Positions 23,126 to 35,226 are shown, counted from the first letter of the stretch. The stretch is 64,000 nucleotides of DNA from Ligustrum vulgare (GCA_963555705.1 OY743181.1:31314513-31378512); one strand, 5' to 3'. Translations and numbers: made by a program. The notes: generated by a model from the letters alone, not told the origin.

Positions 23126-24361
23126 TATGCGGACCATGTGAATTTTCTTACAAGTGGCATCACTCCCCCGGACCGCTCTTATCAACAATGGAAGAAGTTC
23201 TTTGCGGATATCAAGCATTATTTTTGGGATGACCCGTTATTGTTCAAAAGGGGTCCTGATCAAATCATGAGAAGGTGTGTGCCCGAGGAGGAAATGGAGA
23301 AGATTCTTGAACAATGTCACTCATCACCTTATGGAGGTCATTTTGGTGCATTGAAAACTGCATCAAAGGTTCTTCAGTCAGGATTTTATTGGCCCACCTT
23401 GTTCAAGGATGCTCACACGTTTGTGTCCAAATGTGACCGATGCCAACTCCTGGGTAATATCTCTAACCGAAATGAAATGCCCTTAAATTCTATTTTAGAA
23501 GTAGAGATATTCGATGTTTGGGGTATTGATTTTATGAGACCTTTTCCATCGTCCTTTTCTAATCAATACATTTTAGTGGCGGTGGACTATGTGTCGAAGT
23601 GGGTAGAAGCGGTAGCACTCCCCACAAATGATGCTGGAGTGGTGGTGGATTTTTTAAAGAAAAATATTTTTACTCGTTATGGCACCCCTCGAGCTATCAT
23701 TAGTGATGGAGGAAAACACTTTTGTAACCGCCTCTTCGACTCACTTTTGACCAAGTATGGAGTCAAACATCGAATATCCACTCCTTATCATCCGCAAACA
23801 AGTGGGCAGGTTGAAATTTCAAATAGAGAGTTAAAAAAGATCCTTAAAGTGACGGTGAATGCCTCGAGGAAAGATTGGTCCAAGAAATTGGTATGTCTCC
23901 ATTTCGACTTCTATTTGATAAAGCAGGTCATCTTCCGGTGGAGCTTGAGCACCGATCATATTGGGCAACAAAAGTCTTGAATTTTGATATGGAGTTGGCC
24001 GGTGAGAAAAGACTACTCCAACTCAATGAGCTTGATGAATTCCGCCTTTAGTCATATGAAAAATGCTCGGATTTACAAAAAGAAGACAAAGAGGTGGCAT
24101 GACAAGAACATTGTGAAGCGGGACTTCCAAGTTGGACAACAAGTACTTCTCTACAACTCAAGACTTCGATTGTTTCCCGGTAAACTCCTCTCTAGATGGT
24201 CGGGACCATTCACTATTGCTCAAATCTTCCCACATGGAGCGGTCGAACTTGGAAATGGAAGTAAAGGGAACTTCAAAGTAAATGGGCAACGCTTGAAGCC
24301 ATACTTGGGGGGTAATTATGAAACGGATAAGTCATCCATCCCTCTTGCAAATCCGGAGTAA
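23126..24361 (+). pseudogene. pol: Athila integrase, broken
   Basis: The zinc-binding part is near 23310-23455 ([13 protein letters not shown] ... KCDRCQ). The catalytic core has Asp in [11 protein letters not shown] (about 23523), Asp in [10 protein letters not shown] (about 23700) and Glu in [10 protein letters not shown] (about 23810), so all three acidic residues survive. After SKKL near 23890 there appears to be a deletion of roughly 50 bp with a shift to another frame. A TAG at about 24048 follows, and the original frame resumes from about 24056 ([16 protein letters not shown]) through the C-terminal domain to 24361. The enzyme cannot be made whole. Confidence 0.88.
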
Positions 24362-26175
24362 TCGTATCTAAAAGTCGAGCTTACGACTTTAACCAAGCGC
24401 TTTATGGGAGGCAACCTAAATTTCTACTCTTTTAATTACTTGTTGATATTTACTTATTGCATTTTTATTATGTCTAACTTGGTTAATCACCAACTTTTGT
24501 AGATTTGAATTTTTTTTTGAAATCCTAAGCAACCTTGTCCTCAACAAGTTTGGGGGAGATTTGTGTATCAAGAGAATCAAAGCTTAGGTCAATTTGGAAT
24601 ATCATACACGCATCAATCCGGGGAAGTTCCATCACCCATTCCTTTCTTGTTATTATGTCATTGTCAACATTGAGGACAATGTTTGATTTAAGTTTGGGGG
24701 TGTTGGGATCATGTTTCTTTATGAACATTTTACATTGCCTTGCCGGCCCTTGATGTCTTGATGTTTGAAATTGTATATTTCGTTGAGAATATTGACATGC
24801 TAGATAGCCTTTCCGGCTTATAAGACTTTGATGTTTGAAATTGTTGTTAATTCATGAGTTATGACCAAATGTGCTACTTGTGCTACTTTCTTTAAATGCT
24901 TATCCATATAAGATCATATGTGCATTGAGCACAATAGTCATGTTTAATTTTCGGTGAGTTTGGGAATTGTTGAAGGGTGAAGAGGTTAAAGGAGTAGATG
25001 AACTAGGTTGTGAGAATCGATTGTATTGTTTATTTTTATCAACCTATCAAATGTTTCCCAAATCTCTAAATCTCTTGATCCTAATGTAAGATAAGTTTGG
25101 GGGTGGTCAACCCGGTAAAGGAGACGGCCTAGACGTGTGGTGATTCCATGCATGTAGAAGTAAATTTTTGTGTGGAGTGTCTTTCGCCAAGTATAAGCCA
25201 AATAATGACCATATGCAAGAGTTCTAAGCCCATTTTAATTTTTGCATTGCATTGCCCTATCTCGAAGCCTTTTTTACTCGAGTTATTAAGCCCGTAGGAG
25301 TATCTTGAAACTTGGTGCCTTAAGTTTGAAACTTGGGAGTCACCGGCCGAAAGCTCGCTACATGGATCAAGTAGAAAGCTGGATGAGTGGGGTACTCACA
25401 CACACACTTGAAAAAAAAAAAAAAACACATTATCATTACATTCGCTTAATAAGTCTACCCCACTTCGTAGCCTTTTTTACTCGAGTTAATAAGTCCGTAG
25501 AGGTATGTTGAAACCTGGTACTCTTTGATCTAAAAAATAGAGGAGCTGCCAACCTAAAGCTCGCTACATAGGTCAATTAGAAAGCTTAAGGGAGTGGGGA
25601 AGTCACGAGAAAACATTATGTTAGTTGTTAGAAATCATGCATTTGTACTTGCATAAGGGCATAGATGAATAGTGGGTTTGAATTGCTTGATATAAACTTG
25701 AATTTTGAAACACTCATTAGTGGAGAGTCACTGCATTTCTAGGTTGTCGAGATTGTCGGTAAAACACACCCATACTAGAGTGGAAAAAGAAAGAGTGATT
25801 TGAGAGTACCCTCTAGAATTGCATCCCGAGAGTAGAAAGAAAATTATTCATTGGGGGATGAATGTCACGAGTGGGAAATTAAAGAATTGACCACTAATGG
25901 TGGGATAGTTTTGACTTGAAACCTCTTTACTCATCAACATTTTTGAATCTTATTGACGATTGACAGTGGTTATACACACACGCACCGATCAAACATCGGA
26001 TAAGCCAAACTTATTTTTGTAGCATTATTCGGGAACACAATTGTGAATTAATTATGCAATTTCACACTCATGGAAGATTGCAAGTATCTAGCATTGTTGA
26101 TCATATTGTCACTTTTAGTAGATGCATGGAAATATTCTTGCTCGAGACGAGCAAGAGTTCAAGTTTGGAGGTATT
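24362..26175 (+). other. Athila 3' non-coding region
   Basis: About 1.8 kb has no coding capacity and no env-like ORF. It contains several AGTTTGGGGGNG phrases (24544, 24690, 25090), typical of this lineage, and a duplicated segment of about 203 bp (starting near 25260 and 25463, each with GCCTTTTTTACTCGAGTTA). It ends in a short polypurine-like AAGTTTGGAGGTAT directly before the 3' LTR. Confidence 0.75.
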
Positions 26176-27574
26176 TGTTGAGTGCATTTTACGTGCATAT
26201 TTCATATATTTTTTTGTTCCAAAGTTGACGGACTTAAATGCACTTTTAAAAGGGCTCAACTGAAAGAAATCAGAAACTTTAGGGACCAAGTTGATCTACA
26301 ATGAAAGTTGGAGGACCCAATTTTTAATCATTAAAAGACAGAGCTGTCAGATGAACCACGAGATCGCGTGGTTCTTACAAGTTGCGTTCGCGAGATAGGC
26401 CAAAAATCCAACCCGAGATTCACAAGGTCAACCACGCGATCGAGAGGAATTCAACCACGCGATCGCGTGGTTAAAATTTGAACTGATTTTCCGGTGCGAC
26501 CCGGTTCGGCCCAAACGCTGAGAACGCGGATCTACGCAATTTTTAGGTATTTTTGGGCGTTTTGGCTTGGGTTTGGACACTTTTTCTCTCCTTTTTCACC
26601 CTAAAACTCATTTTTCTCTCCATTGTTCTTCATCTTCTTGCTTTTCTCTTGTAATTTCCTTTTGTTTTTGTATAGTTTTGTGATGAATGTTGATTTGAGG
26701 GAGAAATACCAACATTATTGTGGAAGAATAGTGATATTTTGAAGCAAGAATCATTGTTGAAGGGAAGTGTTTTTGCTTAATCTTCATATTTCTCTATTTA
26801 TTTTACTTCATAGTTGAAATGATGTATTTAATTCTTGAATTTTATTGTTATTTCACTATGGGCTAAACTATTTTGTGTTAGGATTATTGATGAAGCTTGA
26901 CCTAACTTAGTTGATTTTAATGTTTGTATTAAGAATTTAAGTTTTTTATTATCTTGTGCATTTATTGTTGTATTTATTAACTAGCATTTATTGTGGCCAC
27001 ATTTATGCTTAGGTTTCATGGGATGTGCAATTATTGAGAAATTGTTGTGTATTTTAGATCAATACAATATTTGCTCTAGGTTCTCGTTTAGGATAGAGAT
27101 ATACCTAAAACCCTAAATGATTCATTGAGTTATTTTCACAAAGGTTTAATGCAATTGGTGTGTTTTTAATCGACATAAAGATATAGTTGGTTAATACCAC
27201 TAATTAGGGTTGATTTTACTCGAGAGAGGTAATTGGCTAAGTTTGGAAAATAGGGTCTAACATGATTAATGAATTGCATTTATATTTGCTTGTGATAAGT
27301 CAATTAAGTAATGGTCAAGTGGAATCAAGAATCCCAACACTCCTTTATCATCTATTCATCACCATTTTTCTAGTTATTTATTTACAATTGCAACTTTAAT
27401 TCTAGTACGAGAACATTCCCAAACAAATCTTTATTGTGTGTGTTTCTTATTGAAATTAATTATACTAGAGCGTAGTTAAAATAGACAATCCTTGTGGGAT
27501 CGATAAACCGGGCTCAATTAGTCAACTATCACTTGTATGCGACTCGTGCACTTGCGGTGTGTTTCTAGCGAACA
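26176..27574 (+). repeat. 3' LTR of the Athila element, with an internal deletion
   Basis: This LTR is 1399 bp, 239 bp shorter than its partner because of one gap just after about 26218. The CpG palindromes are kept but partly mutated (26356-26371, 26432-26447, 26455-26470). It ends at GAACA 27574, followed by the TSD ACTCC. Confidence 0.93.
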
Positions 27575-27579
27575 ACTCC

Positions 27580-28560
27580 ATTTTGGAATTGGGTCAGAAT
27601 TCATTTTGGATTGCAAATGATTATTTGAAAAGTTCAAATAATGGGTTGGACACTTGCAAATTGGAATTGAAGAATTTTGGATGGGATTGTGGCTCAATGT
27701 AATCTTTAATTTATTTGTAATTTTTGTGTTTAGGTTTGGCCATAAATTATGTTCTTGTTTATTTTATTATCGCATTTTTTATTGATTTAATTAAATTTTG
27801 AATGAATGTCATTAAATAACATGCCATGTAGATCGCATAAATACCGCTCTAGATACTATATTGTCATACAATGTTTAATATTTTATTTTCTTTTCTAAAT
27901 GTTAGATTAAAAAATAAATATGATTATTAATAATTAAATCGATTTTAAAAGTTAATATTGATTTGGTAATTATTAAATTAAAACCCAACAGTTCAAAATA
28001 TTGAGTGAGGGTGCAAAATTTTTTGAACCCACGGCCTCCCTTATTAGCCCATTTGTAAAAATTTGTGTATGCCTTGTACTAATCTAATTAGTCTCCCTAT
28101 AGGAGGGCTATAATATTTTGATTACTAGATTGGGCCCAAGTGATGATTTTTTTAGTGTGAATTAATCAGGATTACCCTAAAGGTAACGTAATTAATTTAG
28201 TACTTGAAATATTATCAATATAGGGGTTAAACACTTAAATCAAAGACATCGTGGGAATTCCTACAGAATATCCAAACGATGTCTATGAGATCTAAATTTT
28301 AACGACAATAAATTTAATATTACATGAGTTGCTAGTAGATATATTGTTTTTAGTGGAAGGGTCACAGCCTAGTCATAAATCACATTTATTTCTCCTATAG
28401 AGATATGTGTTTATGATTTTGGGGTTTTAGGTTATCGTCATATTATTGTAGTTTTGGATCTACTTGTGCATATTTTTATTCTTGCATCATATATGAAAAT
28501 ATTCATCATATGTGCAATTAGTCTTTAATTCATTTGTTTTATTTGAATGTCATATTTTCC
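27580..28560 (+). other. Leader of the old copia, second part
   Basis: It matches the young copia leader read in reverse, for example GGGTTGGACACTTGCAAATT near 27635, TAATGTCATT-type blocks near 27805, and GATCGCATAAATACCGCTCT near 27830. No gene is seen. Confidence 0.8.
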
Positions 28561-31500
28561 ACAACTAGTTATATGTTTAGACATCATCAACTAATTGGCG
28601 AAAACTGTAACATGTCTCATTATAATTCTTTCCACTTATAACATTTGTTCATGCTAGAAGATCCTTGTTCAAGAGTAATCATAAATCTTCCAATGAAAAT
28701 GGTGTTGTTTTGATGAGATAGTTTATTGCATAGTTTTGATTCTCATATCAAGTACTTTGCAATAAAAATATCAAAATAGGATAACCATATTTATTTTCTC
28801 GATGGAAGGGTATTTTTGATAATTTGAACATCTTAATTATAAAGTTATACAAAATATGCTATCAAGCTATAATATATCTCTACTTATGAACGGATCGCGT
28901 TTTTGCAAGTGACCATTTGATAAAACATGATTTGTCACTTTAACTTGGTGGAGGTTCCACTTGCAAACATTGATTCAGGTGACATAATGCTTGAGAAATC
29001 TTTTAAGATGATCTCTTGCAGTTCAGTGTTGACCAAATTCACCAAGATGAATGTGTCTCTGAAAGGTTCAACGTAAGCTATTCATAAAGTAGAGATTATT
29101 TTAAAGCAATGGTAGTATGGTGGGCCCTCTAACATTTTTGCTTTTGAGCAAAGATAGGCTTAATGAGGAGGTAGTCTTTCCTAAAAACTCTATAATGGAG
29201 TAAGATTCTATTCATTGTATTATGGTTAATAATTGAGTCTATCTTGATTATAGATTCCAGAGTAACTAATCACTGTTACAAGTTGTTGCAATATGGTCCT
29301 AGGTGACCAAATTGCTCAATGAGATAAAGTATACTATAAGGATAAGCATGGGTACGGTAATATGGAAAGAGTCGTTGAATTTTATGTTTGCGAAACAATT
29401 TTGATTATTATTTTGTCTCTTTATTATTTGAGCGGAATTATTTGGTACTTAATCTCTAGTTATGAGTTGGAATTAAGTCAAATAATACTCTTATTATTGC
29501 GAGACAAATGGTTAACAATCTTAAAGTCTTATAAATGGTTCCTTTATGTAATATTACCACAAATGATAAAGGATAGGCGATTCCGTGTATTAATGAACTC
29601 TTTGATAAGATCTTAAGAGAATCATATTTATCTAAATAAGATTCAAAGACTGGTAAAGATAGATCTCTAATTATTTTGGAGGTGGAATCTATGTGGGCTT
29701 ATGAATCTCATTTAGAAGGTAAAATGATTAAGATCTTAGGCTTGTTTGCACTTATCAAAAACTCGATTCTAATACTAGTAAGGATGGACCTCAAAAGGAT
29801 CAGAGGTGAAATCTATACTTTTTTTGAATCTTGTTTAGATGATTAGTTAACCAAGAGTCATTATACATTAAATGGACTTAAGAGTTTGGGGTTTAATACA
29901 GTTCGATATACGTGGATCCTTTTGTGCTCAAGCTACGAGAGAGTATGAGTAAGTCATTTTTACTAATGATAACTCCAGATCTTGATTATATCCTTAATAT
30001 CTCATTTATCTGAAATGTTGAATAAATTCAAGAATTTTGGACAGAAGTTGTGAAGTAATTAAGAGAATCAAGATACTTCGATTTTATCGAGGTTTGTGTA
30101 TCTCTCATATGAATTTAAGAACCATTTATCGGAAAAGGAGAACAAGGTAATACCAAATCAATGATGAGTTATCCTCATTACTAGTTTCGTTTGGGAATGT
30201 ACACCAAAGATAGTCAGGTTCCTTCATAGCCTAGTACCATTGATTCGTTTTCTGAAATACCCCTAGAGTTGTGGCATGGTGCAACCCAGTCTATATCACA
30301 TTCAGATTTTGGGACTTTTAGTACACAAGCTGAAAGAAAGGGTTAACAAAATGAAGGCAATAATGAAGGTTTGATTACAACGAAACTAGAAATTATTTCT
30401 TCTGTAGTCCTCTGGTCAAGAAAGTATTTGTTGAGTACAAATGTAACTTTCTTCAAGGATAAGGCATATAGAAGAATCTAAATCCACAAGTAAAATTCTA
30501 TTGAATAAGATGTTAGAACGTGGTTCAAACAACTTGATTCCAGATTTTCGCATAGAATTAATCTTGATGATTTGGAACTTCCTACATAACTGATGGTTTT
30601 CGATCCTAGTGAGAGAAATGGGCAAGTGGTTCAACCACTATTCTCTCTTGGTGATCCCAATGGATAGGAGAAAATCAAAGGTTGTAATGGAAGAAGTTCT
30701 CACTCTTCCACCTCCTCTTTATGTTCATAGGGAGTTAGTGAAGAGGTTGATCCCAATAAGGGATATAACCTAGTAGGAGGAGAGGAATTAACTTTATTTG
30801 GACAATGGAAATGCAGTTCCGGCAACTCATTGGAGTGGGAGAGTCGTAAGACCACCTTCTAGACATTTATTCTTCGGAGAGTCTTTTTAGATCTTCTCTA
30901 CTGAAATAAGAGAAGGGATCCTCCTCATTTAGGGACGTGATAGAGGATATGGGCTTGAAATAATGAAAGGTGAATGTGAACTCAGAATTGGATTCCTAGT
31001 ACTCCAACAAGGTTTGGATATTTGTAGATGCACCTAATGGGGATAAACATATAAGGTGTGATGAATCTTTAAGATGAAAAGAGAGGGGTAGATGGGAAGG
31101 TTGATGTCTTTAGTGCAAGGCTTATGGTTTCGTCATACTAAAGTTTACGTGTATCTTTTATCCATTGTCATTCATTGTGAAAATGTAGTACGACAGATGA
31201 ACGTCAAGACGATGTTTCTTGAATGCATCTTGAGAAAACCATCTACAAAGTGTAATCTAAGGGGTTCATACACAAGGCAATGAAAGTAAAATTCACGACT
31301 TACAAGTATCCAACTTTGAATTTGAAAAATTGTTCAAGGCATAAAATATAAAATTTGATCGAACCATTATGATACATGGTCTTGATCCAAAATCTTGATA
31401 TTTCTTAAGTATACTCGTATATACAGAAAAACGAGACAGTTTTCACGACTATTTATTTAAATGACACTCAACTTATATGTAAGAGTATTTTCATTAAATG

Positions 31501-32114
31501 GTAGTTGGTACCAGCAATTAGACTTGAAGGATTTGTAGATGACTGTCTATTTTTTCTAGACATTCGTATTTTTCGGAGTGGGAGAAAAATGGAGTAGAAT
31601 AGTCTCAAGTTTCATGTAATAATAAGATACTATCCAAATTTGCAATATTGAAGTCCTGAAAGGAATAACTTATGTTGTGGATTTATTTATCTTATGAGTA
31701 TTCTCCTAAGACTCGTGATAAGATAGAGAAGGTTCCTTATGCTTCAGCTATAGGAAGCCTTACTTTGCACTAGATAGGTCATATCTTATGTTAGGGATAT
31801 TGTTGGTGATTATTAATTTGATCCAGGATTAGATCGTTGATAAAGGTAAAGCAAATAGTCAAACGTTTTTGGAAAACGAGTAAATATTTGCTTAACTACT
31901 TAAGATCTAATTTGACCAGAACTCTCGAGAGTCATCAAAATTGGAATATAGTTGGGGGATAAGTTGGTTAATTGGCTGAGTATAGTACAATCTTGGATTG
32001 TTTGTTATAAAACCGTGACTTACATCGAAAGAGTTATTATCTTGATTGGGAACACGATCATTAATGTAATGATGAGTTTGACAAGATGGACGAGTCGATG
32101 TTTCATGTATACTC
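28561..32114 (+). pseudogene. gag-pol: Heavily decayed copia gag-pol of the old element
   Basis: Only short islands can be matched to the young copy. A CAACTAATTGGCGAAAACTG block near 28590 matches the start of gag. ACCCCTAGAGTTGTGGCATGG near 30258 matches late integrase. A GGAGTGGGAGAGTCGTAAGACC-like block near 30827 matches the pre-RT linker. Another near 31095-31200 matches the RT region before the active site, and GTTCCTTATGCTTCAGCTAT near 31733 matches the RT-RNase H connection. Stops are everywhere. Positions follow the same order and spacing as in the young copy, so the whole coding region was once present. Confidence 0.8.
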
Positions 32115-32132
32115 TAAGGGAAAGTGAGAGAT
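32115..32132 (+). promoter_or_regulatory. Polypurine tract of the old copia
   Basis: AAGGGAAAGTGAGAGAT lies directly before the 3' LTR start TGTTGG at 32133. It corresponds to the tract of the young copy. Confidence 0.8.
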
Positions 32133-32274
32133 TGTTGGAATTATATATGCCCATAGAGTATAATTCACGACATTTAAAATAAAATAAAATATTAATTGAT
32201 TGTATTAAGTTGCGTTTGTCCATGGATCGATTTGATATTATAAATTGAGTTTTTAAGTTGTTAAACACTGAAAG

Positions 32275-33225
32275 TGATACGATCCGGACCAGGCATCGAA
32301 GGGCGAAGTCCAGCCATCGACAATAGACAGTGATCTACGTGCAAAACGGAGTAAGTATCATGTTGGAATCGAGCTGAGAAGGCGAAAGGATCAAGCTGAG
32401 CCCAGTAAACGAAATTATTTATGCAGAGAAGAAATTACGGCCGTAATGAAGATCCTTCACGGCCGTAACTCATGTAATCACGGCCGTAAAAGCTATTATC
32501 ACGGCCGTAACCAATTATCGAAGAAAAATGATGAATTTCAGCAGAACATGGCTTACGATCGTAACTTCCAGTCTTACGGCCGTAACATCCAAGCCGGAGG
32601 CATTTCACAGCCGTAATCAATTTGTCACGGCAGTAACTAATAAAACAGTTTTGGATCAGAGAGGCCATTACGGCCGTAAAAGAGTTCTTCACGACCGTAA
32701 TTGAGCAGCGCCAGATTTTGCCGGGATTTTTCAGTTATTTTGTTTCCTTTATAATTTTAGGTTATTTTCCTAATTTAATATTCTAGTTTAATTAGAATTC
32801 TATTTTGAGTAAATTAGCGACTAGGTTATTTTGCTTATTTATATTCCTTTTTCATGATTGTAAAGAACAGTTTGAGTTTTGAGATTAATAATATTTGAGA
32901 GAGAATTCTCCAAATTGAAAGGTTGAGTTATTCCCTTTTTTCTTGAACTTATCAAAGATCCGATCTTTGTGGAGTTCACCCAACGAACTTATCAAAGAAT
33001 TGACAACCCTTGTGGCGTTCACCAATCTTGGTTCTTCAATCCGCATCGTCATTAATTGCGTCGTGATTGTCGGGTCAAGGTTTTACCGTCAAATCTATCT
33101 TTTAATTTCCGTTATTTTCTTTGTGTTCTTGTTATTTTCGCATCAAATCTGATTTAGATATTTCTTATGCTTAATTGTCGTTATTCCGCGTTGTTCGACG
33201 AGACTCCCCAATTGGGATCGCGTCA
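32275..33225 (+). mobile_element. 951-bp solo LTR inserted in the old copia 3' LTR
   Basis: It begins TGATACGATCC and ends GGATCGCGTCA, giving TG...CA ends and an imperfect 11-bp terminal inversion. A perfect 5-bp TSD GAAAG flanks it (32270-32274 and 33226-33230), and host LTR sequence resumes exactly. There is no coding sequence. It is best explained as a solo LTR left by recombination of a full element, probably a Ty3/gypsy of the Tat/Ogre group (low confidence). It carries an array of ACGGCCGTAA palindromes. Orientation is not certain. Confidence 0.88.
32437..32700. repeat. Array of about ten ACGGCCGTAA palindromic motifs
   Basis: Within the solo LTR, the 10-mer ACGGCCGTAA or a one-base variant occurs about ten times in 260 bp (near 32437, 32458, 32478, 32499, 32548, 32573, 32608, 32627, 32668 and 32689). 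Each is preceded by T or C. Spacing is irregular, about 20-50 bp, so it is not a simple tandem repeat. The full form TTACGGCCGTAA is a perfect palindrome. Confidence 0.9.
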
Positions 33226-33878
33226 GAAAGATTCAATTTGTCATTCGATCTAAATTTAACATCACGATCAGTAAATAAATATGAATAATTTATTTTATAA
33301 GATCGTCTCGATTTTATTAAAGTCTATCTTTGACTTTGGTAATAAAATTGAGAGTACGTTAGGAGCGTATTGGACGGGGCCACATGAAATCAATTTGTGA
33401 TATTGACCATACAAATTTAATTTCACTTGACTATCGTATGTGAGACCATAATCCTAATCGGATAATGAACTTCAATTACTAACTTGAAGTTTTTTGAGGT
33501 ATCAATTGGTGAGATCAAATTGCTGATCAATATCTCGATACTTTGGAAATTAAAGTGAATTAATGAGGAACATATATTCGTATTATGAAATCCGTTCCCT
33601 TTTAGGTATGATCATAATTTCACTGGTTCTTCTAGTGGACAGTTGAATCTAAGCTCAATAATTTGACAGTGAATGTTGAATTCTATGATGTGATGTGTCA
33701 CATCAAACTATCATATAGAAGATGAGAGTTGTGATTTTATGAATATTCAGATAAGGGCATTTTGGTCAATTTAGCTTGCTCTGAATATTCGAGTTGATCG
33801 ACGAGGATAACATGTAAGAGCGATAAGTCAGGGGATCAAGCTATTGATTATTGTTTCAGTAATTACAATTTTACTAAG

Positions 33879-34211
33879 TCTTTGTTCAGAAACAATGTTT
33901 TGTAGTTTATAAACAAAATGCACAAAAATCGGTGATGTCTCAGCACTGTCAAAAAATTCTGGAATGTTATTACCCATTGTTTTAAGCAACGGCCTTTCAA
34001 ATTCCATCAATCAGACAAAGAAATTGGTGAATTGGCATTATTCTACAAGTGACACTTGCGTTTGTCATTAATTTTTTATAAAGTGAAGGCATTTCACTCA
34101 AATGTGGGGTCCACAATTTTCAGTGAATTGTACTATCCATCAGCTGCATAATATCACGGGTTGGGTGTATATTTTATAAATAGGAATTTTTTGTTTATCG
34201 AACACTGAGTA
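33879..34211. mobile_element. Small MITE-like insertion (about 330 bp), probably hAT type
   Basis: Alignment with the young copia LTR shows foreign DNA between TTTTACTAAG and AGTGCAATCTCG. The insert starts TCTTTGTTCAGAAACA and its far end, read in reverse, is CAGTGTTCGATAAACA: imperfect terminal inverted repeats of about 15 bp. Flanks ACTAAG and AGTAAAAG may be a decayed 8-bp TSD. No coding sequence is present. The insertion is certain; the class is inference. Confidence 0.6.
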
Positions 34212-34829
34212 AAAGTGCAATCTCGTTCTTTTAGTGGAATAGAACGTGATTAATTAATTATTTTTGGCTGATCAAGAATTGACCAGGTCATATTAATTTA
34301 TTGGACCTTAGTTTAATTGGATCCGATCAGGTTCCCTCGGTGACTTCACTATAATAGGTTTATATAAACTTATTACCTGTATTGGGCTGTACAGAAATGG
34401 GTTTGAATTATGGTACTAGGATTGGTAGAATTTTAGAGTGTAAAGAAGTTACAAATAGTCTCCTAAGACTATTTTTCTCAACCTAGTTTACAAAGTGGCA
34501 AGACACACACTACAGTGTGCAGTGTGTGTTTTCTCTTTACAAAGAAAACTCTAATCCTAATTTAACCTAGGCCTAGAGAAAGGTGACCACACCTGCATGG
34601 CTGTCATTGAAGAATACCGAGAAAAGTTTGAGGGTTTGAAGCTTAGATGGAATCAAGAAGTAATTGATGAAGATTATTATAAAGTACGCTATAAGGGTAA
34701 TATTCTAAAACAATTATTTGTGCAAGAATTTTTATCCTAAGTTAAATACATAGAAAAGAAAATCCTGTAACGAAATAATTTAATCACAAGAAATCAATTT
34801 TTGTGAGTTGAACAACCCGATTCCCAACA

Positions 34830-35137
34830 CAAAGTTGATGACTAAAAACAAATTTTTACAAAGTTCACTAAAACCTTAGGAACTAAGAATACTTTCCTCT
34901 TAAGCATATTATCAACATCCCCATAGTATTAGACATCTCCCAGCACCAAAATTACATTGCAATGAAACTAAAATCCCAATTTTTTTTATGTACAACAATA
35001 TCTCTTCAATGAATCCAATGTATACATAGGGATTTGAAATACATATAATATATACAACAACAACAGTGGTCGTTCAAAATAACAGCTTATGCTTTCCTCC
35101 CACCAAAAAAAAAAAAAAAGATAAAAATTGTAGTTAC
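34830..35137. other. Possible intron or flank of a truncated host gene
   Basis: This is AT-rich sequence between the copia LTR end and the exon-like stretch. I see no convincing second exon. Confidence 0.2.
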
Positions 35138-35226
35138 CAGAGGTGAAGATTTCGAGGTAATGTAGTTTGAATGGAACGAGGTAGAGACAGTGGTTTGGTG
35201 GAGTGTAAGAAGGGAATTTGAGACAT
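35138..35226 (-). pseudogene. Exon-like stretch encoding a transit-peptide-like N-terminus
   Basis: On the minus strand an ATG at 35226 opens 29 codons rich in Ser, Thr, Pro, Leu and Arg with no acidic residue (starting MSQIPFLHSTKPLSLPR). They run into a good splice donor, CTCTG/GTAACT, at 35138. Upstream, at about 35340-35390, the minus strand has TATA-like ATATATAGAAGG, as a promoter would. The composition is that of a plastid transit peptide. Copia DNA begins only about 310 bp downstream (34829), so any remaining exons are gone from this place. This could be the 5' relic of a host gene cut off by transposon activity. It could equally be a chance frame, since one short exon is weak evidence. 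Confidence 0.3.

Larger units (their letters stand above)
17192..27574 (+). mobile_element. Athila-lineage Ty3/gypsy retrotransposon nested in the old copia
   Basis: This 10383-bp element lies on the plus strand. LTRs are 17192-18829 and 26176-27574, starting TGTTGAGTGCATTTTAC and ending TAGCGAACA. The 5-bp TSD ACTCC is perfect (17187-17191 and 27575-27579), and copia leader sequence resumes cleanly on the far side. A tRNA-Asp-type primer site, gag, protease, RT-RNase H and integrase follow in gypsy order, then about 1.8 kb of non-coding 3' region with no env-like ORF. Several stops and frameshifts make it non-autonomous. The two LTRs differ by a few percent by eye, plus one 239-bp deletion, so it is clearly older than the young copia. 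Confidence 0.95.
15537..34829 (+). mobile_element. Old Ty1/copia element of the same family, with three nested insertions
   Basis: This is a plus-strand relative of the young copia, heavily decayed. It has a 5'-truncated 5' LTR (15537-16273), a primer site (16276 on), a leader split by an Athila element (17192-27574), the rest of the leader and a decayed gag-pol (27580-32114), a polypurine tract (32115-32132), and a 3' LTR (32133-34829) that holds a solo LTR and a small MITE-like insert. Order and similarity to the young copy are clear throughout. About 690 bp of the 5' LTR is missing, so no TSD can be checked. It cannot move by itself. Confidence 0.92.
32133..34829 (+). repeat. 3' LTR of the old copia, carrying two inserts
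   Basis: It starts TGTTGGAATTATATATGC and ends CCCAACA, and aligns to the whole reverse-complemented young LTR. Without the inserts at 32275-33225 and about 33879-34211 it is about 1.4 kb, the family size. Confidence 0.9.

Noticed and set aside
24362..26175. An env-like gene in the Athila element
   Set aside because: No frame longer than about 70 codons and no signal or membrane segment is seen; the region is non-coding.
32435..32692. Tyr/Gly/Arg-rich frame in the palindrome array
   Set aside because: It is a translation of the ACGGCCGTAA motif and has no other coding sign.
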